NCBI RefSeq assembly: GCF_000271665.2
Contig: NZ_CP010978.1
Span: forward strand, 3,750,501-3,814,500
Origin: Pelosinus fermentans JBW45
GTDB taxonomy: Bacteria > Bacillota > Negativicutes > DSM-13327
Length of the DNA: 64,000 nt
Direction: 5' to 3'
Program-made: the position numbers and the translations under genes
The notes under the pieces: model-generated
What the model was told of the DNA's origin: nothing
What the model saw: only the letters and a program-made list of their open reading frames with translations
The model's database searches: none
Shown here: positions 1-8,771 of the stretch, piece after piece
How the letters are laid out: each line of letters opens with the position of its first letter
How positions within the stretch are numbered: the first letter of the stretch is position 1

Positions 1-995
1 CTCTTCCTGGCAAGACCATTGCAATCCGAGCTGATATCGATGCACTAGAACTGCAAGATGAGTGCGGCAAGCCCTATCAATCGCAAAACCCTGGAGTATG
101 TCATGCTTGCGGTCACGATGGTCATACGGCCATGCTGATTGGCGTAGCCAAGACATTAGTAGAATTAAAGGATCGTTTAGCTGGTACAATCATTTTCTTA
201 TTTCAGCCTAGTGAAGAATGTTTTCCCGGGGGTGCAGCCCTCATGGTGGAAGAAGGCGCTCTTGCAGATGTTGATGCTATTATTGGAACTCATCTTTGGC
301 AAAGCCTTTCTGCCGGAACCAGCGGCATTAGCTATAACCGCATGATGGCTTCTCCTGATTCGTTTACCATTACTATAAAAGGCAGAGGCGGTCATGGGTC
401 GATGCCCCATCAAACCGTAGATGCTCTCTTAGTAGGCGCGCAAGTCGTAACAGCGTTACATACCATTATAAGCCGCAATATTGATCCCTTGGAGCAAGCA
501 GTCTTATCGATCGGTTCCTTTAAGTCAGGCGATACCTTTAACATCATTCCTGATACAGCTACTCTGATTGGCACCGTACGTTCCTTTACAATGGATATCA
601 AGAAAATCGTTTTTGACCGTATGGAGCAAATTGTCAGCGGTATCTGCCTAGCAGCAGGCGCTACCTTCCAGATTGACAAAAACCTGGGCTTCCCCCCTGT
701 CATCAATAATCCCCAAATTGCAGAAGTATTTGCAAATGCCAGCGTCGAAACTCTTGGCGCAGAAAATACCTTAACTATCGATCCTGTAATGGGTGGTGAA
801 GATTTCTCCGTTTATCTGGAGAAGGTCCCCGGGGCCTTTATCTTTATTGGTACAGGTAATAAAGATAAAGGTATTATCTATCCTCAGCATCATCCTAAAT
901 TTGATATCGATGAGAAAGCATTAGCTTACGGAACAGAGACAATGGTACGTGCTGCCCTGAAACTTTCTTCCTCCAAAGAAAATTTTAAAAGATAA
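1..995 (+). CDS. M20 family metal-dependent amidohydrolase (3' part)
   Basis: The reading frame is open from base 3, so the gene starts before the window; only the N-terminal part is missing. Zinc-dependent amidases of this family (N-acyl-amino-acid, hippurate and IAA-amino-acid hydrolases) remove an acyl group from an amino acid in the cytoplasm. Visible signatures are RADIDALELQD, the metal-binding CHACGHDGHTAM segment, an internal dimerisation domain (GRGGHGSMPHQTVDA) and the C-terminal GGEDFSVYLEKVPGAF block. The gene converges with an ABC operon and ends just before a long perfect inverted repeat. Family is clear; the substrate cannot be told from sequence. Confidence 0.9.
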   Translation, partial: LPGKTIAIRADIDALELQDECGKPYQSQNPGVCHACGHDGHTAMLIGVAKTLVELKDRLAGTIIFLFQPSEECFPGGAALMVEEGALADVDAIIGTHLWQSLSAGTSGISYNRMMASPDSFTITIKGRGGHGSMPHQTVDALLVGAQVVTALHTIISRNIDPLEQAVLSIGSFKSGDTFNIIPDTATLIGTVRSFTMDIKKIVFDRMEQIVSGICLAAGATFQIDKNLGFPPVINNPQIAEVFANASVETLGAENTLTIDPVMGGEDFSVYLEKVPGAFIFIGTGNKDKGIIYPQHHPKFDIDEKALAYGTETMVRAALKLSSSKENFKR

Positions 996-1001
996 AAAAT
1001 G

Positions 1002-1078
1002 AACCGCAGAGGCGCAGAGAACACAATAGAGAGGTATTTGTAATACTTTTCTATTGTGTTCTCTGCGCCTCTGCGGTT
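1002..1078. terminator. 28-bp perfect inverted repeat between convergent genes
   Basis: Bases 1002-1029 and 1051-1078 are perfect reverse complements (28 bp) around a 21-base loop. The repeat sits between two genes that converge, so it probably ends transcription from both sides, although neither side has a long T run. The arm is rich in GCAGAG/GCGCAGAG units, which resemble dispersed intergenic repeats of other bacteria. Confidence 0.7.
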
Positions 1079-1105
1079 TAAAAAGTCTCGACTTTTATTC
1101 AACAT

Positions 1106-1846
1106 CTACTCCCGTACTTTTTCCATCAGCCATACGCCGATTCCACAAAAAGCAGCAATGTATGCTGCCATGATGAGCAGGGATAAAACAGGAGTCTCCC
1201 CGCCAGAAACAATCGCCCGTAAGGCATGACTGGCATGGGTCAGTGGTAGAAATTCAATCAGCCAGCGTAACAGTGTCGGCAGATGGTCCGGTATAAAAAA
1301 CGTAGCACATAAGAAAGACATAGGCAATAATACATAGGTATTAAAATTAGCCATATCTTCATGAGTATTCATCACCATCGCAGCCACGAGTCCCATAGAA
1401 GCAAAGACCAGACAGTTTAGCACCAATGCAATTGCAAACCAAATAGTAATCAGGGCGTGTGCCCCAAAGGCAAATGCTAACAGGATAATAATTAAAGATG
1501 ATAATAAGCCGCGTAACGCACCTGACGCGACTTTACCAATCACAAAAGATATAGAAGATATGGGAGCAATTAGATATTCTTCCAATGTTTTATGATATAC
1601 CCTACTCATATTAAGAGGACTTCCCACTGAATTAAAACTGATATTCATCGAATTCAAGGCAATAATGCCAGGTACAATAAAATCTAAATAACTGCCTTGA
1701 TTGACCTGAATGCTCCGTCCTAATCCCCAGCCAAAGGCTACCAGATATAATATAGGTGAGACCATTCGAGATAAAATAAAGCGGCCAATGCGTCTTTTTA
1801 GCACTAGCCAATCTCGCCAAAAGACTGTCCAAATATCATATAACAT
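1106..1846 (-). CDS. ABC-2 type transporter permease (NodJ/DrrB-like)
   Basis: A 246-residue inner-membrane permease with about six hydrophobic segments and the ABC-2 family organisation; residues 60-80 (GIIALNSMNISFNSVGSPL) are typical of the NodJ/DrrB export group. It overlaps by one base the ATPase gene upstream (1846), so the two should form one exporter. They are the last two genes of the riboswitch-controlled cbiL-cbiK-btuFCD unit. Whether the exporter handles a corrinoid or related compound or has simply been attached to the operon cannot be decided from sequence. Confidence 0.85.
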   Translation of the reverse strand: MLYDIWTVFWRDWLVLKRRIGRFILSRMVSPILYLVAFGWGLGRSIQVNQGSYLDFIVPGIIALNSMNISFNSVGSPLNMSRVYHKTLEEYLIAPISSISFVIGKVASGALRGLLSSLIIILLAFAFGAHALITIWFAIALVLNCLVFASMGLVAAMVMNTHEDMANFNTYVLLPMSFLCATFFIPDHLPTLLRWLIEFLPLTHASHALRAIVSGGETPVLSLLIMAAYIAAFCGIGVWLMEKVRE

Positions 1847-2685
1847 TATCCTGCCACCTTCCGCCCAGTCAATTCTACAAATGCATCTTCTAAGTTTGTC
1901 TGACGCAGGGTAGTCGTTGTTACTAATGTAGCAGCAAAGGCGGAAGCCTCATTGCGGTCAGCGAAGAATTTTGTTTTTGTGCCTTCTTCATCTGCCCATT
2001 CCACTGCATAGGAACCAAGTCGCTGACACAATGCCCTGGGAGTATCGATGGCAATTAATTTCCCTTTTTCCATAATCGCAACCCGCTGGCATAAATTTTC
2101 AGCCTCTTCAATATAATGAGTGGTCAGCAATACAGTAAGTCCCTCATTCTTCAAGTGGCGTATCAGATCCCAAAGACGGCGGCGTACTTGCGGATCAAGC
2201 CCTACTGTGGGTTCATCTAAGAAAAGTACTTTGGGCTGATGCAATAACGCTCTTGCAATCATTAAGCGCCGCTTCATGCCGCCAGAAAATTTCTGCACCA
2301 TCTCATGAGCTCGATCTTCCAGTTCTACAAACTTTAATAATTCTTCAATCCGTTGGTTACGCACCTGAGGCATCATATGGTGAAGTCTTCCATGAAGCTC
2401 AAGATTTTCCCAGGGTGTTAAATCACTGTCTAAATTAAAATGCTGAGGGACTACACCAATGACAGATTTAATGTGCTGTTCCTGATGAGAAGCCTCACAG
2501 CCATCAATAACAATCTTGCCTGCTGTTGGTCGTGTTAGCATGGTTAGTACGCGAATGGTAGTTGTTTTCCCTGCACCATTTGGTCCTAATAAGCCAAATA
2601 TCTCTCCTTTGGCAATTTTTAAAGATAGATTATCTACAGCGGTGCGTTCACCAAATTTCTTACTAAAATTCTCAATGTGAATCAT
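1846..2685 (-). CDS. ABC transporter ATP-binding protein (NodI/DrrA-like)
   Basis: A 279-residue ATPase with Walker A GPNGAGKTT near residue 35, signature FSGGMKRRL near 135, Walker B VLFLDEPTVGLDP near 155 and the switch histidine in TTHYIEEAE. The C-terminal extension with TNLEDAFVELTGR is typical of the DrrA/CcmA/NodI export group. It partners the permease that follows with a one-base overlap, and it starts three bases after the stop of the btuD-like gene, so it is translated from the same message. Substrate unknown. Confidence 0.9.
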   Translation of the reverse strand: MIHIENFSKKFGERTAVDNLSLKIAKGEIFGLLGPNGAGKTTTIRVLTMLTRPTAGKIVIDGCEASHQEQHIKSVIGVVPQHFNLDSDLTPWENLELHGRLHHMMPQVRNQRIEELLKFVELEDRAHEMVQKFSGGMKRRLMIARALLHQPKVLFLDEPTVGLDPQVRRRLWDLIRHLKNEGLTVLLTTHYIEEAENLCQRVAIMEKGKLIAIDTPRALCQRLGSYAVEWADEEGTKTKFFADRNEASAFAATLVTTTTLRQTNLEDAFVELTGRKVAG

Positions 2686-2688
2686 CTA

Positions 2689-3492
2689 CTATCCCCTACT
2701 TCTCCTATTTATCGACGTCAGCCCCCGGATCATTACCATTGGTTTACCGGATGAATCAAAGGAGATTTCGCTTTCAACCCTAAATACTTCTCGCAGAGTA
2801 TGCTCCGTAATGACATCCACCGGTTTACCCGCTGCAAAAATTTGTCCTTGCTGCAAGACGGCAACATAGTCTGAATATCTGGCTGCATGATTGATGTCAT
2901 GCAGCACCATCACAACCGTAAGTTTATGCTCATGATTAAAAGCAGCTAGCAATTCCATGATTTCTAGCTGATGGCAAATATCAAGATAAGTAGTAGGTTC
3001 ATCCAATAATAGGATTTCTGGCTTTTGTGCTAAAGCCATGGCTATCCATACCCGCTGACGTTCACCACCAGAAAGAGTACTCACCACTCGATCAGCCATT
3101 TGTGTAAGACCTGTCTGCGTCAAAGCCCAACTAACACAATCCTCATCTTGCTCTGACTTTCCTCTCCACCAGCTTTGATGGGGAAATCGCCCAAATTCGA
3201 CTAGATCCCTTACTGTTAAATCACTGGGCGCCTGAGGAGATTGAGGTAAAACAGCCATTTGCTGCGCGAGCTTTTTTCCGCTAAGCTGAGCTAAATTCTG
3301 ACCGTCTAAATAGACAATCCCTTTATTCGGTTGTATATTCCGTGATAAGACATTCAATAAGGTACTTTTACCTGATCCATTAGGGCCTAAAATCGAAATA
3401 ATTTTCCCTTCCTCAATTGCCAGAGAAAGATCTTTCAAGACCATTTTATCATCAAAATTCACGGATAATGCTTCTGCTTTCATAATGGACAT
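2689..3492 (-). CDS. btuD: Corrinoid/iron-siderophore ABC transporter ATPase
   Basis: A 267-residue FecE/BtuD-type ATPase: Walker A GPNGSGKST (about residues 35-43), signature LSGGERQRV (about 142), Walker B ILLLDEPTTYLD (about 160). In this family it powers uptake through a BtuC dimer fed by BtuF. Its start overlaps the permease stop by one base and it lies downstream of a cobalamin riboswitch and two cobamide-synthesis genes. Corrinoid (or its cobalt precursor) is therefore a better guess than iron-siderophore, which the protein sequence alone cannot exclude. Confidence 0.88.
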   Translation of the reverse strand: MSIMKAEALSVNFDDKMVLKDLSLAIEEGKIISILGPNGSGKSTLLNVLSRNIQPNKGIVYLDGQNLAQLSGKKLAQQMAVLPQSPQAPSDLTVRDLVEFGRFPHQSWWRGKSEQDEDCVSWALTQTGLTQMADRVVSTLSGGERQRVWIAMALAQKPEILLLDEPTTYLDICHQLEIMELLAAFNHEHKLTVVMVLHDINHAARYSDYVAVLQQGQIFAAGKPVDVITEHTLREVFRVESEISFDSSGKPMVMIRGLTSINRRSRG

Positions 3493-4514
3493 TATGCATC
3501 CCTCCTTAGCAGGTAGAGAAAGAATGGCGCACCGACAAAGGCCATAATAATCCCTACTGGAATTTCAATTGGAGCAAATGCCACTCTAGCCAAGGTATCG
3601 CTTAATGTAACAACTGCGACTCCCAATAAGGCCGAGGCTGGAAGAAGATAGCGATAATCCGAACCAACCAACAAGCGTGCTGCATGGGGTACAATCAATC
3701 CTACAAAGCCCAACAGACCAACAACACTAACAGCACTTGCCGCCATTAATGCTGCCACTGCTGTCAGTGCAATGCGGGATACTTCCACATTTAGACCTAA
3801 CCCTCGGGCAATTTCATCTCCAAGATTTAGAATATTAAGTCGCCTGGCACCCAATATAGCCAAGATTCCACCAATTATCGTATAGGGCAAAATAATATCA
3901 AGATGTGGCCAGCTGCGGGCTGACAATCCCCCCACCATCCACATCAATGCTCCATGAACCCGATCACTGTAAAATACTAATAGTGCAGAAATAGCTGAAT
4001 TCAAAAAAGCCGATACAGCTACCCCTGCTAAAATAATACGTACTGGCCGAATGCCGCCTTTCCAAGCCAAAATATAAATAAAAATAGCCGCTATCATAGC
4101 ACCAAAAAAGGCAAAGGGAGTCACCAAATATTCTTTATGAGGGAACAGCACCATAATGCTTACGCCAGCTAAACCAGCTCCTGACGACACCCCAATAATA
4201 TGAGGGTCAGCCAGGGGATTTTTCATAACACCCTGTAAAATGGCTCCAGCTAAGGACAAATTAACACCTACCAATGCGCCTACTAAGGTTCTTGGCAACC
4301 GTATGTTCCATATCACTTGTCGATTTGCTCCCGGAGTATCAGAAAAAATAGCCGTTATAATTTCATTCAGACTAATGGATAGTGCTCCTACACTCAAACT
4401 GAGGGCAATCCCCCCTAGAGCAAGTAATAGGAATATCCCCAAAATAAATGCTCTCCATTCACTCCGATCACGTGTGCCTCTACATGAGAAAATCTTCTTA
4501 TTTAACATTTCCAT
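3492..4514 (-). CDS. btuC: FecCD/BtuC-family ABC transporter permease
   Basis: A 340-residue polytopic permease (about ten hydrophobic segments). Family motifs are visible: NIRLPRTLVGALVG, GAILQGVMKNPLADPHIIGVSSGAG and GFVGLIVPHAARLLVG. It is the transmembrane part of a BtuCDF-type importer in the cytoplasmic membrane. Its start lies inside the end of the binding-protein gene (17-base overlap) and its stop overlaps the ATPase, so the three are translationally coupled. Two ATGs six bases apart are possible starts; the first sits only three bases after GAGG. Confidence 0.9.
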   Translation of the reverse strand: MEMLNKKIFSCRGTRDRSEWRAFILGIFLLLALGGIALSLSVGALSISLNEIITAIFSDTPGANRQVIWNIRLPRTLVGALVGVNLSLAGAILQGVMKNPLADPHIIGVSSGAGLAGVSIMVLFPHKEYLVTPFAFFGAMIAAIFIYILAWKGGIRPVRIILAGVAVSAFLNSAISALLVFYSDRVHGALMWMVGGLSARSWPHLDIILPYTIIGGILAILGARRLNILNLGDEIARGLGLNVEVSRIALTAVAALMAASAVSVVGLLGFVGLIVPHAARLLVGSDYRYLLPASALLGVAVVTLSDTLARVAFAPIEIPVGIIMAFVGAPFFLYLLRRDA

Positions 4515-5466
4515 AAACCTCAGGATACATTACTTTTGCCATATATTCTACTGATTCATGAAAACGAATTCCAGGATTGAGTTGGAATAATTCTGCGGGC
4601 AGAAAGAATACTTGTCCTGTTTTTACTGCACGTAAACCACCCCAAGCCGGATTGCTTTCAAGATCAGCTTTCATTCTTTTTTCAATTTCAGCCATATTTC
4701 CCATGGTAACAACCAAAATAGCATCGGCGTCTCCTTCTACTAGTTTTTCTAAACTATAAGGAGTCGTTTCACTATCACCAGCGATTGGCGTACTACCTGC
4801 CGCAATGTTTTTGAGTTTCAGGATAGCAGCCACATTTCCTGCAATGCTATGCTCAAGCTCTACAGTAACATTTTTGGCGGTGGCGTGCAATATAATCACT
4901 TTTTTACTTTGATTTGGCAACTTAACTGTTACCTCATTGATTTTGGCTTGCATAACAGCAAGCAGTTTTTTGGCCTGATCTTGCGTGCCTGCAATCTCCC
5001 CAAATAACTTGACTTTCGCTAGAATATCATCATAGGTTCTCATTTTCAATATCATCACAGGAATCTTACTGCTTTCAAATGTTGGAATTAATTTATCGTG
5101 AATTCCCTGAAAACCAATTATTAAGTCTGGCTGAAGGGTTAATACTTGCTCAACATTTACATTATAAATAAAGCCTACTTCTGGAATCTCCTGCTGAGTG
5201 GGAAAAGTCTGCGGTGTTTTAGAGCTCGGTCTTCCTACTGCTTTGCCACCGACCCCATATAATACATCTAAGAAAGAGGTGGATAACACAACAATGCGTT
5301 GTGGTTTTTGTCCCAATACTACATTGCGCCCTGCATCATCCGTCATTTGCAGATAATGATCTGGAGATTTTGTTGTTGATTTTTCTTGGGTTGAAGAAGC
5401 ACATCCTACCAAGATTACACTCATTATACTTAGCATACAGACTAAATATGTCAATTTCCCTTTCAC
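4498..5466 (-). CDS. btuF: Corrinoid-type periplasmic binding lipoprotein (BtuF family)
   Basis: A class III substrate-binding protein. It opens with a basic, hydrophobic lipoprotein signal ending in ILVGC, so it should be lipidated and face the periplasm. The GTG at 5466 is chosen because GGAGAG lies six bases upstream; an in-frame start at 5484 would contain that site. The domain begins with the typical DDAGRNVVLGQKPQRIVVLS block and ends with NPGIRFHESVEYMAKVMYPEVY. It sits directly before btuC and btuD and after the exported cbiK. One of three BtuF-like proteins in the window. Confidence 0.88.
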   Translation of the reverse strand: MKGKLTYLVCMLSIMSVILVGCASSTQEKSTTKSPDHYLQMTDDAGRNVVLGQKPQRIVVLSTSFLDVLYGVGGKAVGRPSSKTPQTFPTQQEIPEVGFIYNVNVEQVLTLQPDLIIGFQGIHDKLIPTFESSKIPVMILKMRTYDDILAKVKLFGEIAGTQDQAKKLLAVMQAKINEVTVKLPNQSKKVIILHATAKNVTVELEHSIAGNVAAILKLKNIAAGSTPIAGDSETTPYSLEKLVEGDADAILVVTMGNMAEIEKRMKADLESNPAWGGLRAVKTGQVFFLPAELFQLNPGIRFHESVEYMAKVMYPEVYGNVK

Positions 5467-5551
5467 GACTCGCTCTCCTTCCACACATATAACAAATGGG
5501 AAAGGCCGGATATACTTGATCCGGCATCCCCTCTTACTACTGTCTTAACTT

Positions 5552-6478
5552 TTATTTTAAGCCTTTAATGGCATCACGTACATGCTGTACATAAATATCT
5601 TGGATTCCAGTGTTTTCACCTAAACCATGAACATAGGTTTCCACTTGATATCCGTCTGCAAGGAACGTATTCTTCCAAGAATCTTTTTCATCCCCAGCCA
5701 TATCGTTATTGGCATGATCACCAGCAACTAACATGAGTGGCATCAAGGTAATTTTTTTAATATTTCTTTCTTTTAGTAATTTTTCAACATCTTGAAGATT
5801 AGGATGATCCGTTTCTTCCACTACACCGATAATCACATGTAAGCCAGCTGCATCAAATTGCTCTTGTAAGGCTTGGTAAGCTGGATTATGTTGATGTGGT
5901 GAACCATGTCCCATAAATACCACAGTTTTACCTTGCAATTGCAATGCAGGAAGTTGTTTTTTAAGAGCATTTACAGCAATGGCGAAATCATTGGGTTTAC
6001 CATTTTCACCATGAAAGAATAATACCGGACGACCTATAGAAAGGGTATCAAAGGCTCCATTGAACTTTTCTACAGTAGCCACAACTTTTTTATCATACTC
6101 TTCACCTGGTGTCAGATGAGTTGTTTGTATAATAACTTCTTTATAGCCATCTTTTTTTAATTTATTTAATACGGTTTCCAAATCATTCACATGAATGTTG
6201 CTATTTTCCGCCAAACGTTTCATAACAATTTTGGAAGTAAAAGCTCTATATACATCATATTCAGGAAAGGCTTGGGCAATACGTTTTTCTACACTCTCAA
6301 TATTTAATTGACGAGCTTCTGCAAAAGTAGTACCGAAGCTTACCACAACGATGGCTTTTTGACTTTTTGGTACCCCTTGCGCACTTGCATTTGATAAGCC
6401 AAATGCACTAGCACCCAGTAATAAGGAAACACTTAATGCAAAACTCATAGCGATTTTATATAAAAAATTCATTTTCAT
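5552..6478 (-). CDS. cbiK: Exported sirohydrochlorin cobaltochelatase
   Basis: A 308-residue class II chelatase of the CbiK type, which inserts Co2+ into sirohydrochlorin in the anaerobic B12 pathway. Histidines that fit the family's metal site are H191 (MGHGSPH) and H255 (LVAGDHANNDMAGDE). Unlike cytosolic CbiK it has a signal peptide: a basic start, a hydrophobic stretch at about 8-25 and a cleavage-like ASA-Q at 31-34, so the mature enzyme should be periplasmic. Exported CbiK forms are known in Desulfovibrio. It lies between cbiL and btuF. A second CbiK without a signal is encoded at 19333-20172, so the two probably have separate jobs (inference: periplasmic cobalt or tetrapyrrole handling versus synthesis). 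Confidence 0.9.
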   Translation of the reverse strand: MKMNFLYKIAMSFALSVSLLLGASAFGLSNASAQGVPKSQKAIVVVSFGTTFAEARQLNIESVEKRIAQAFPEYDVYRAFTSKIVMKRLAENSNIHVNDLETVLNKLKKDGYKEVIIQTTHLTPGEEYDKKVVATVEKFNGAFDTLSIGRPVLFFHGENGKPNDFAIAVNALKKQLPALQLQGKTVVFMGHGSPHQHNPAYQALQEQFDAAGLHVIIGVVEETDHPNLQDVEKLLKERNIKKITLMPLMLVAGDHANNDMAGDEKDSWKNTFLADGYQVETYVHGLGENTGIQDIYVQHVRDAIKGLK

Positions 6479-6537
6479 TTCTACAACTCCCCACTCAGTT
6501 TTCTATGTGCTAGGTCTTTGGGGTAATCATATTGCAC

Positions 6538-7245
6538 TTAACCAAGCTTACGTTTTTTAGCCAAGATTGTAGACAAATAATTAACACTCGTTGGATCCAC
6601 TTCATCCAAATTATAACTAATTTGTTCATCAGGCAAACCACAGCGACTAATCATAACAGAATTTTCACCAAAACCATGCTGTTTTAATTTCGCTACAACC
6701 TGTCCAAAATTTTTGTAAACCTTCATTAATACAACATTATCGACGACTCCCAATATAGCATCTAACTCTTCTTCTGACATCGTCGCAGGAATAATGCTAA
6801 GTATATCATTTCCCTCTGCCAGCGGCTGACCTAATTGACTGCCAATCGCACAAAAAGCCGGAACGCCAGGTATGGTTTCAATAGCATAACCAGAGTCCTT
6901 TAACAACCGATATACATACATATAAGTGCTATAAAACATAGGATCACCCAATGTTAAAAACACAACTTTTTTCCCAGCCTGCAGTTCTGCCAGAATACTA
7001 TTTTTATTATTTTCCCATGCATTGGCTAGCGTAGCAGCATCATTTACCATCGGGAAAACCAACCTCAATATCTCAACATCTGTTTTCAAGTACGGATGAG
7101 CAATCGATAGTGCTGTACTACCTTCTTTTTTTTCTGTTTTAGGGGCAATTACCACATCCGCGTTTCTTATCACCTCCACTGCTTTTAATGTGAGCAGCTC
7201 TGGGTCTCCTGGCCCTACACCAACACCGTAAAAAATTCCTGCCAT
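6538..7245 (-). CDS. cbiL: Precorrin-2/cobalt-factor II C20-methyltransferase
   Basis: A 235-residue SAM-dependent tetrapyrrole methylase. The N-terminal GVGVGPGDPELLTLKAVEVI block, the FLTLGDPMFYSTY segment and the GVPAFCAIGSQLGQPLAEG region are typical of CobI/CbiL. The enzyme adds the C20 methyl group during corrin synthesis. ATG 7245 is used because AAGGAGG lies five bases before it; a longer in-frame start at 7347 is upstream of that site. It is the first gene after a cobalamin riboswitch and terminator. No other cbi ring-methylation genes occur in the window, so the rest of the pathway must be elsewhere if present. Confidence 0.9.
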   Translation of the reverse strand: MAGIFYGVGVGPGDPELLTLKAVEVIRNADVVIAPKTEKKEGSTALSIAHPYLKTDVEILRLVFPMVNDAATLANAWENNKNSILAELQAGKKVVFLTLGDPMFYSTYMYVYRLLKDSGYAIETIPGVPAFCAIGSQLGQPLAEGNDILSIIPATMSEEELDAILGVVDNVVLMKVYKNFGQVVAKLKQHGFGENSVMISRCGLPDEQISYNLDEVDPTSVNYLSTILAKKRKLG

Positions 7246-7437
7246 AATGGCCTCCTTAACTATAATTTGTGGTACAACATATACAAGTACATATAACGAT
7301 AACTGAGTAAAACGAGAATTTGCACCCTTAATTTTACCATTATCCAATAATCTTGACCAACACTGGTGAAAAATTAGAAAATTGGCATGAAAGCCAATTC
7401 AGCTGCAATCCTACTGGACAATCATCGTTACTAGCGC

Positions 7438-7471
7438 AAAAAATCTTCCGTCACACATAACGGAAGATTTC
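7438..7471 (-). terminator. Riboswitch-linked terminator before cbiL
   Basis: On the minus strand an 11-bp perfect stem (7441-7451 with 7460-7470) is followed directly by a T run. It lies between the cobalamin aptamer and cbiL, where a transcriptional expression platform would be. Confidence 0.8.
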
Positions 7472-7549
7472 AATAAATACAATTATAGTAGCCTGCCATC
7501 ATATAAACACGTCACTATCATGTGTAATATACAACAGTATAACTGTACG

Positions 7550-7750
7550 AATCTCCTCCCCATCTCTCGCAGGTTTTAACGGTGATTGCTGTATAGGCAG
7601 TTCTCCTGACTTTGAATCATTGCTTCCCCAAGCCTTCCCAAGTTTAATCTCAGTGGCATAATTATGGGGTTACTCCTCATTACAGTGGCGGGACCGCGCC
7701 GGAATTTAACCGGACTTCCCTATTAAGCCCCAAAGGGCACCTATACCATC
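7550..7750 (-). promoter_or_regulatory. Cobalamin riboswitch before cbiL operon
   Basis: The P1 strands pair (GTATAGG at 7591-7597 with 7740-7746). Between them, on the minus strand, are the class hallmarks: TTAATAGGGAA, the B12 box region CGGTCCCGCCACTGTAA, GCCACTGAGA, GGGAAGGC and AGGAGAACTGCC. The conserved part runs beyond P1 to about 7550 and contains CCTGCGAGAGATGGGGAGGAG, a segment shared by all five copies in the window. A TTGACA box on the minus strand (7804-7809) is a plausible -35 for the leader. Expected effect: corrinoid binding reduces expression of cbiL-cbiK-btuFCD. Confidence 0.95.
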
Positions 7751-7875
7751 CATATGAAATTTTGCTGTCCACTCTTATTTAGAGTATTATAAATACTTTT
7801 TCTTGTCAAGGACATACTTGGAAATATTCTATACTCTTCGTTTTATTTTAACGATCTTGTTATATAAGCACCAAT

Positions 7876-8643
7876 CTAACACGCAGTTAAGCCGCCATCC
7901 ACTGTCCACACTGCACCGTTAACAAAAGATGCTTGATCCGATGCCAGAAAGCAGATTACATGAGCCACCTCATGAACTTTGGCAATTCGCCCTATTGGAT
8001 ACATCGATGCCATGTCTCGCAAATATTCCTCTGGATTGTTTGCCTCTGCTAATTGCTGTTTAAGCATAGGCGTATCCACATCACCAGGGCATACGCAATT
8101 AGCACGGACACCATAGTGAATACTTTCTAAGGACAATGCCTTTGTAAAGGTCGTCACCGCTCCTTTTGAAGCGCAATAGGCAGTACATAAACAATTACCA
8201 TTAATCCCTGCATCAGAAGACACGTTAATAATTGCTCCACCACCCCTCTGCCGCAAATAAGGCAAAGCAGATTTACAAATAAAATAGGTACCTTTTATAT
8301 TGATGTTCATGATGTGATCAAACTCATCTTCCGTAACTTCACCAATGATTTTTTCCATATATATACCAGCAGCATTGATAACAATATCCAGACCGCCGAA
8401 CTGGGCTGCAGTTTTTTCTACTACTTCTTGGCATTGGCTCACAGAACTGACATCACCTTGAATAAAACATACATTATCAGCATAGGATGCTAATTCGAAT
8501 AAGGCCATTTGCCCTTTTTCCTTTTGACGTCCAATTAAGGCTGTCTTAGCTCCTTGGGCCAGCAATTGGCGAGCAGCCTCCAAACCAATACCAGAAGTAC
8601 CGCCAGTAATCATCACTACTTTTCCCGCAAATTGGTAATTCAT
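7876..8643 (-). CDS. SDR-family NAD(P)-dependent oxidoreductase
   Basis: A 255-residue classical short-chain dehydrogenase. The cofactor motif TGGTSGIG is at residues 14-21, NAAGIY near 90, the catalytic serine in NVSSDAG near 143, YCASK (Tyr-x-x-x-Lys) near 155-159, and the PGDVDTP loop near 188. The start is supported by AGGAG seven bases upstream. It lies 128 bases after tonB with no obvious terminator between, so it may be the last gene of the long corrinoid-uptake unit. The substrate is unknown. Confidence 0.88.
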   Translation of the reverse strand: MNYQFAGKVVMITGGTSGIGLEAARQLLAQGAKTALIGRQKEKGQMALFELASYADNVCFIQGDVSSVSQCQEVVEKTAAQFGGLDIVINAAGIYMEKIIGEVTEDEFDHIMNINIKGTYFICKSALPYLRQRGGGAIINVSSDAGINGNCLCTAYCASKGAVTTFTKALSLESIHYGVRANCVCPGDVDTPMLKQQLAEANNPEEYLRDMASMYPIGRIAKVHEVAHVICFLASDQASFVNGAVWTVDGGLTAC

Positions 8644-8771
8644 GATTCAACTCCTACTAAATTATCCTAAACTAGCTTGTTACTTATACTATATCACAAA
8701 TCGAATGATTGAAAATGTAATCTACTCTATAAAACTACAACAAGTACCCTGCTTTTCTACTGAGTTTCTAC

